This document shows, one piece after another, positions 17,880 to 21,411 of a stretch of 21,411 nucleotides of DNA (positions within the stretch are counted from its first letter, which is position 1; each line of letters begins with the position of its first letter). The translations under genes and the position numbers were made by a program. The notes beneath the pieces are model-generated. The model had not been told where the DNA came from. It saw only the letters and a list, made by a program, of their open reading frames with translations, and searched no databases. The DNA is from Pleurotus ostreatus/Saccharomyces cerevisiae fusant (Eukaryota > Opisthokonta), in contig JAMQCK010000497.1 in the NCBI GenBank assembly GCA_024196135.1, forward strand, positions 1-21,411, read 5' to 3'.

Positions 17880-18593
17880 AATGGCTGAAGAGCGCTCAGT
17901 GGGAGGGCGAGATCATAGAGAAATACTGAGCTCTGAGTTCATGACCCTTGGGCATATTGAAGAGACTTCACTGTATCTAGCTGCATAGACATGTCTGAAG
18001 GTCCTCGGGGCGATTACCGTTTATAGTAATCGCCTTGCGCCTCATGACGCCCAAGGTGGCTGACCGGTGTGTGCATAAGTGCTTGATTCTTCACTACTAG
18101 TCATAGAGCGTAAGCGCATTCCGTAAGTAGGGCGCAGTACATAAATTATAAACGAGATCCTACACGCAGAGCAACGACAGCGACGATGAAGATGGAAAAG
18201 AGGCGCGACGATGTAGATGGAGAAAGGGCACGACAATATAGATGGAGAAAGGGCGCGACGAGACGTGGAAGAACATGTATGAACGAGAGGGGCGGAAGCG
18301 GGGGTAGCGTAGCAATACAGCGATCGATCGACGACGATGCAGCAGGGTGGTACATGGGCATGCGGTTATGCGTCTGCATATGCGTATGCGAATATGCGAG
18401 GTGAGATGCATGCATATGCGAAGTGAAGTGAGATGATGTCCGATGCGATACGCGCTGGGTGGCATAAGGAGGGAGCGGCCAGCGTTCGTAGATGTGTTTA
18501 TGGGTGGGCTGCTGGCCGGCCTTGGGTGACGGAGGCGCAAGGCCTCACATGCAGGGAAGGTAGGGAGCTCCACCAATTTGGAAGTCAGTGGTA
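17880..18593. other. Convergent intergenic region (3' flanks), low complexity
   Basis: These 714 bp separate paralogue 2 from the 3' end of mps1. The first 50 bases are the out-of-frame remainder of the paralogue 2 C-terminus. A 25-bp array lies at 18185-18259, and an ATGCG/CATATGC-rich stretch lies at about 18357-18425. The long minus-strand frame at 18160-18645 is Ser/Arg/His-rich, translated from these simple repeats, and is not considered a gene. Confidence 0.5.
18185..18259. repeat. 25-bp minisatellite, three copies
   Basis: Units at 18185-18209, 18210-18234 and 18235-18259 share RATRNAGATGGARAARRGSRCGAC; the second and third differ at only a few positions. The array is followed by GAGACGTGG, so it ends abruptly. 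It is non-coding by the models given here. Confidence 0.8.
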
Positions 18594-21411
18594 TCAATGA
18601 GACGTCGCGTAAAGCGCCCTCAGCTCCATGACGAGACGCTGCCATGGGATGAGCATACGAGAGCTGGGTACGAGGGTAGAACGAACCTGTGCTTCGCGGG
18701 CCAGCGCTTCCTCGTCCATCCCGCCGTCCGCACCAATCCTCATGCCGTGCTGCAGGAGTTGCGCCATGTAATGCGGGCTGATGATCGTCTCGTCATCAGC
18801 CAACAGGTCTATCGCGTTAGACTGCTTTTGCGGCTCAGCTACGCACGGCCGCCAGTCAGCTCACGAAGATCACTGTAGAACAGAAGGATGAACGCACGAT
18901 CCTTCGTCATGACCAGCCAGTCGTCCTGCAGCAGGTCCGGAATGACCGCCCTCTGCTTCGGGTTGCGCATCAAGCAGCTCTTCATCGTCTGAATCACATC
19001 CGACCGCACGCGCCGCTTAAGATGCTCGAGTGGCACCGGCGGCGTCTTCGGTCGCTGCGACTCCTCGCCCTCGGCGCCACCTTCGCCGCCCTCCGACTTC
19101 TTCTCCTTGGGCACCGACGGCACCGCGTACTCGGGATATTCGATCTCGTATGACGCGTCCGGGATCGCCTTCATCTTGTGGTACATCGTCGACAAGTGCT
19201 GGAACGGCGGCCGGCCGTACACCATCTGGTACAGGATGCATCCCAGCGACCAGACGTCCGACGCGCGGCCGACCTTGAGGCGGCGCGTACCCTCGGGGAG
19301 CTCGATGGCCTCGGGGGACATGTAGTTGAGCGTGCCGATCTGGTGGTCGCGCTGGATGTTGGTGGTGTCGTTCGCAATCGCGTTCGCAATGCCGAAGTCG
19401 ATGAGCTTGAGCTGACCCTTCACCAGGACGAAGTTCGCAGGCTTCAGGTCCGAGTGCACGATCTTCTCGTCATGCACTATTTGGACGGCTTGGAGCATCT
19501 GTGTTGCCTGTCAGTACTGCCCCTGCACTCGACGAAGTCGTCGCCCACCTGCTGCCAGTAGTAGGCAATCCACGCCATGTTCATCGGCTCCTTCTGCTGC
19601 TCCGCCAACAGCCTCGCCAAGTCAATCTCCCCATACTCCATCACCAAGAACAAATGCCCCTGCCTCCCATTCGGCCCGCTCTTCACCTCGCTGTCGATGA
19701 GGCGGATGATGCGCTGGTTCCCCGCAAGCCGCTTGAGCAGCCCAATCTCGTTTTTGTAACCCTGCAACGTGTCCGCGTCCGTCTTGTCCAGCGTCACCCG
19801 CTTGATCGCGTAGATCTCGTTGTTATTCGCCATGGCGCGGTACACGCGCGACGAGCCGCCCTTGCCAATCATGTCCAGGCGCGCGTAGATCTGACGGTTC
19901 ACCATAATGTGCTTGTTCGACTGCGACGCGCTGGTGGGTGCGGGCGGCGGCGGTGCTTCACGATGCGCACCCTTGGGGTTGCTGCCCTCGCCGCGAGTGG
20001 ATTCTCGTTCCCGCTGCTGCTGCTGGGAGGCCATGTTGCTGAGCGCGGAGGCCTCAGGCGCGGTAGGGCTGCGACGGAGGGGCTGCCCGCGAGGGTTGGG
20101 CGACAGACGGGGCGGCAGCCCCGAGCGCTCGCCGACGGTGGGACTGCCCGAAGGTACCGCACCCGACCGCAGTGTGTCCGAGTCGCGACGGCGGTGCCCC
20201 AGCCGGCTCGCAGCGATGAGGCCATCCGTAGATGTACGCAACGGCGGCGGCGGAGACTGACGTTTCTGCGGTTGCCCGTGTACTTCTTCCGAGCTGCGGG
20301 AATGCTTATGGCGCTCTGCGTTGGCCATGTCGAGGTCCTGATCTACGTTGCGCGGGTGTGCGTCATTACTCTGGTGGATGCCCAAGCTGGTGCCGGGGCG
20401 CGAGCCACTATATCTGCCGGGCTGGTGAGGATGAGCGGCATAATGGTCGGAAGCTACAAGATGGTCAGCCGAGGATTCCAAACGAAGACTAGTGGCTTAT
20501 ACCGTCATGACCGAACTCACTTAAACTAGCACTGCGACGCGGGCGCGAGCCCGAGGTCGCTAGCGCGGCAGCCGTTGATGTGCTTGCAGCCGAAGAGCTG
20601 CCTGTAATGCCGTACGAACGCTGGCGCGGGAAAGGTGGTGGTCCGTCCATGACATCATCCTCGCCTACACGAAAAAAAAATCAAACTTGAGAAAGATGCC
20701 CACATCGCCAAAAGAATTGAATGCGCACCAGGATCAGTGTCCGCCCCATAGTCTGCATCCGCGGGTAGCTCAGAGACGCCTCCAAAGCCAACTTGTTTGC
20801 TGCCCAGGCTACCGCCCTTCACCGCTCGGCCTTGAGCGTTGCGTGCAGCGATGCGGGCGGCTGCGTTGCGTTGGGGCGCGGGAACGAGATCAGCGAGCGG
20901 GCGGCCGTTGGCCGAGATAGAGGGCTGGCCGTGGCTCGCCACAGGAAAGCGGGGATCACGGACGGGTGGTCCACCACGCAGCCTTGTCGGCGGGAGGTCC
21001 ACGTGGGGCACGTCGTCGTCGGCACCAGACGCGTTCTCCTTGTCGTCCTGCTCTTGCCGCTGATCTAGGAAGTCTCCGCTTTCCATGGGCACACGCCGCG
21101 GGCCTGATGGCTTGTTGATCGAGAGGCCCGCCACTCCACGTTCGAGTGCTACCGGGCCCGACGCTATACGTGAGAGCGAGCGAGCCTGCAGACGCGGCTG
21201 CTGCTGCTGCTGGAGGTAGCCATCCTCGGTGACCTGCGGCGCGCCACTTCCGCCCATGACGGTCGATGCGCTCTCGGAGCGGGAGTGTGTGGTGGGGCGG
21301 GCTGGGGAGTTGTGGTTGAGGAAGACCTGGGGCGCGGCGCGCGACTCTTCTTTCACGGGAGGCTCGGGCAGCGCCTGGCCGCCGCGATCGGATGCTGGTG
21401 AGGTCTGGGTT
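18594..21411 (-). CDS. mps1: Spindle-checkpoint dual-specificity kinase Mps1/TTK (5' end outside window)
   Basis: Exons from the right edge: 21411-20729 (partial), 20664-20521, 20453-19549, 19498-18865, 18808-18687 and 18638-18594. All are in phase; about 840 residues are visible and the frame is open at the edge. The N-terminal half is disordered, with a Gln run and Pro/Ser/Arg stretches. The kinase domain spans about 19887-18920. Key residues: Gly-rich loop [11 protein letters not shown], Lys at 19803-19801 (YAIKRV), the TTK-like hinge [13 protein letters not shown], the loop [11 protein letters not shown] (Asp at 19450), DFGIA (Asp at 19399), and the activation segment NDTTNIQ with [11 protein letters not shown]. 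These are hallmarks of Mps1, which phosphorylates kinetochore Spc105/Knl1 and other checkpoint proteins. A charged insert ([20 protein letters not shown]) interrupts the C-lobe. The donor after 18865 is ambiguous; using 18897 instead removes 11 residues and gives an 89-bp intron. Confidence 0.95.

Noticed and set aside
18160..18645. 161-residue minus-strand frame
   Set aside because: It is mostly translated simple repeats (25-bp array and ATGCG-rich DNA) and overlaps the end of mps1.
20489..20520. 32-bp GTGAGT...CTAG intron in mps1
   Set aside because: Too short for splicing here and it breaks the frame; the 67-bp intron ending at 20454 has a CTGAC branch-like site and keeps frame.
19501..20529. 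342-residue plus-strand open frame opposite mps1
   Set aside because: Shadow of the mps1 codons in GC-rich DNA; composition is Arg/Ala/Val-rich and no domain is recognisable, while the minus strand encodes an unmistakable kinase.
1..21411. tRNA, rRNA, CRISPR arrays, transposon ends or viral sequence
   Set aside because: No B-box with matching cloverleaf, no regular spacer-repeat array, no terminal inverted repeats with a transposase, and no viral-like protein were seen; covariance-model and repeat searches would be needed to exclude them fully.

Overview
The window looks like nuclear DNA from a filamentous basidiomycete, probably an Agaricomycete of the mushroom or polypore type. It is GC-rich and densely packed with genes. 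Coding regions are cut by very short GT-AG introns (mostly 46-72 bp, many with gtgcgt/gtgagt donors and ctaac/ctgac-like branch points). The proteome fits: an F-box/LRR-like protein, a seven-helix membrane protein of the basidiomycete-restricted DUF6533 type, an Mps1/TTK kinase, a Dpb4/POLE3 histone-fold subunit, and a duplicated fungal orphan family. All exon models were spliced by eye and checked for reading phase. No RNA evidence was available.

Layout, left to right. 2-61(+): possible last codons of an upstream gene. 279-3508(+): 16-exon, 814-residue F-box-like protein with a basic/acidic tail. 4064-5358(-): F-box/LRR-like protein, convergent with the previous gene. 6205-7881(-): protein with a nucleoside diphosphate kinase-like domain that lacks the catalytic histidine, plus a repeated disordered tail. 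8533-9877(-): seven-helix DUF6533-type membrane protein. 11126-12388(-): intronless low-complexity protein with a 24-bp minisatellite and a conserved-looking C-terminus. 13403-14454(-): DNA polymerase epsilon subunit Dpb4, with a predicted 7-nt microexon followed by a GC-AG intron. 14832-16129(+) and 16622-17879(+): tandem paralogues of an orphan family with MGxxxS N-termini and a shared C-terminal domain; the second copy has an apparent 1-nt frameshift near its end. 18594-21411(-): spindle-checkpoint kinase Mps1, running off the right edge.

There is no sign of an operon, secondary-metabolite cluster, transposon, CRISPR array or RNA gene. Two housekeeping genes (dpb4, DNA replication; mps1, chromosome segregation) flank the duplicated orphan pair. 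dpb4 and the first paralogue share a 377-bp divergent promoter. The most interesting items are the orphan paralogue family, the pseudo-NDK with its repeat tail, and the microexon/GC-AG splice arrangement in dpb4. Intergenic stretches carry several short degenerate minisatellites, including a 28-bp array with three copies of ATTGTTCTTT.
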